Shown here: piece after piece, positions 14,304-14,573 of the stretch
How the letters are laid out: each line of letters opens with the position of its first letter
How positions within the stretch are numbered: the stretch's first letter is position 1
Assembly (NCBI GenBank): GCA_900547155.1
Contig: URFH01000044.1
Location: 1-14,573, forward strand
DNA from: an uncultured bacterium
GTDB lineage: Bacteria > Cyanobacteriota > Vampirovibrionia > Gastranaerophilales > Gastranaerophilaceae
DNA: 14,573 nucleotides
Direction: 5' to 3'
Position numbers and translations under genes: made by a program
Notes under the pieces: model-generated
What the model was told of the DNA's origin: nothing
The model's input: the letters and a program-made list of their open reading frames with translations, nothing else
Database searches by the model: none

Positions 14304-14307
14304 TCTG

Positions 14308-14337
14308 ATTATAATCTTAATTTATCTTTTAATTATA
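14308..14337 (-). promoter_or_regulatory. Two TATAAT boxes upstream of the AsmA-like gene
   Basis: On the minus strand, perfect TATAAT hexamers lie at 14332-14337 and 14308-14313. The distal one would give a leader of about 20 nt; no good -35 box is seen 17 nt ahead of it. The proximal one would start transcription at or next to the ATG. The region is so AT-rich that chance matches are possible. Confidence 0.35.
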
Positions 14338-14340
14338 ACC

Positions 14341-14573
14341 GCAAAGCGAAAAATTTCACTCCGTCAGGAGAATGAACCGGCAGGTAGTGATTTTGATTGG
14401 GCGCGGGGAGGGGCTTTTTGAGCAGGATTTTACTTTTCCGTTCCGATTCCCCCGCGTCTTTCAAATACTCTCACCTCAGGTCTGGTTTTCCCCTACGGGC
14501 AGGCCCTCACCCTCCCTGCGGGCACCCTCTGTCTTGAATGCTCGCGTTAAACGGCGTTACGCGATTCGCCTAC
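14341..14573. other. GC-rich stretch at the right edge, no supported gene
   Basis: From about 14395 the sequence is clearly richer in G and C than the rest of the window. It contains two near copies of CCCTRCGGGCA (14492-14502 and 14515-14525). On the plus strand, the frame from ATG 14372 stays open to the edge (67 codons, beginning MNRQVVILIGRGEG), but its AGGAG is only 1-2 nt from the ATG and the Pro/Arg/Ser-rich translation looks non-coding. Minus-strand frames are broken by stops. It is best described as an intergenic repeat-like block or the edge of something outside the window. Confidence 0.4.

Overview
The window is about 14.6 kb of AT-rich bacterial chromosome, densely packed and mostly housekeeping. 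The best guess for the host is a gut-type Gastranaerophilales / 'Melainabacteria' relative. The reasons are weak individually: base composition, a diderm-type gene set (a very large AsmA-like protein and a pilus retraction ATPase), and two membrane-anchored proteins whose N-termini (MNIPAINPVSF, MISAVKFGQ) resemble those I recall from that lineage. This assignment is recognition from memory and was not tested.

Left part (1-2000). The minus strand enters with the N-terminal part of a Mu-type transposase that runs off the left edge. It is followed by about 420 bp without genes that carry several GGACA-type repeats and a 12-bp inverted repeat, as expected for a transposon end. Next come a terminator hairpin, tRNA-Ser(GGA) with its own promoter, and a gene for a small exported protein of unknown function, all on the minus strand. 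Divergently, tRNA-Met(CAU) is followed by two imperfect 88-bp tandem units, each of which re-copies the 3' end of the tRNA. This resembles the rtT repeats behind tyrT in E. coli and is the most unusual structure in the window.

Middle part (2000-8735), all on the plus strand. A stand-alone metallo-beta-lactamase-fold hydrolase comes first. A first cluster holds rimI (N-terminal acetyltransferase) and bioY (biotin uptake S component), overlapping by 8 nt. A second holds a small protein with an internal RWYDK duplication and tcdA (tRNA t6A cyclisation), overlapping by 1 nt. A third holds pilT, recO, deoC and a secreted calcineurin-like phosphoesterase, with gaps of 8 and 13 nt and a 1-nt overlap. 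Products in the same cluster are not obviously related in function.

Right part (8732-14573), on the minus strand and convergent with the plus-strand cluster through a 4-nt overlap of the stop codons. A 1482-residue AsmA-family protein, probably a bridge-like lipid-transfer protein between inner and outer membranes, is followed by two small single-membrane-span proteins that may be co-transcribed. The last 230 bp upstream of the AsmA gene are non-coding as far as can be seen and are GC-rich for this genome.

Most of the window is ordinary core genome. The points worth a second look are the tRNA-tail repeats, the transposon end, the small unknown proteins, and the AsmA-linked membrane proteins with their shared N-terminal motif.
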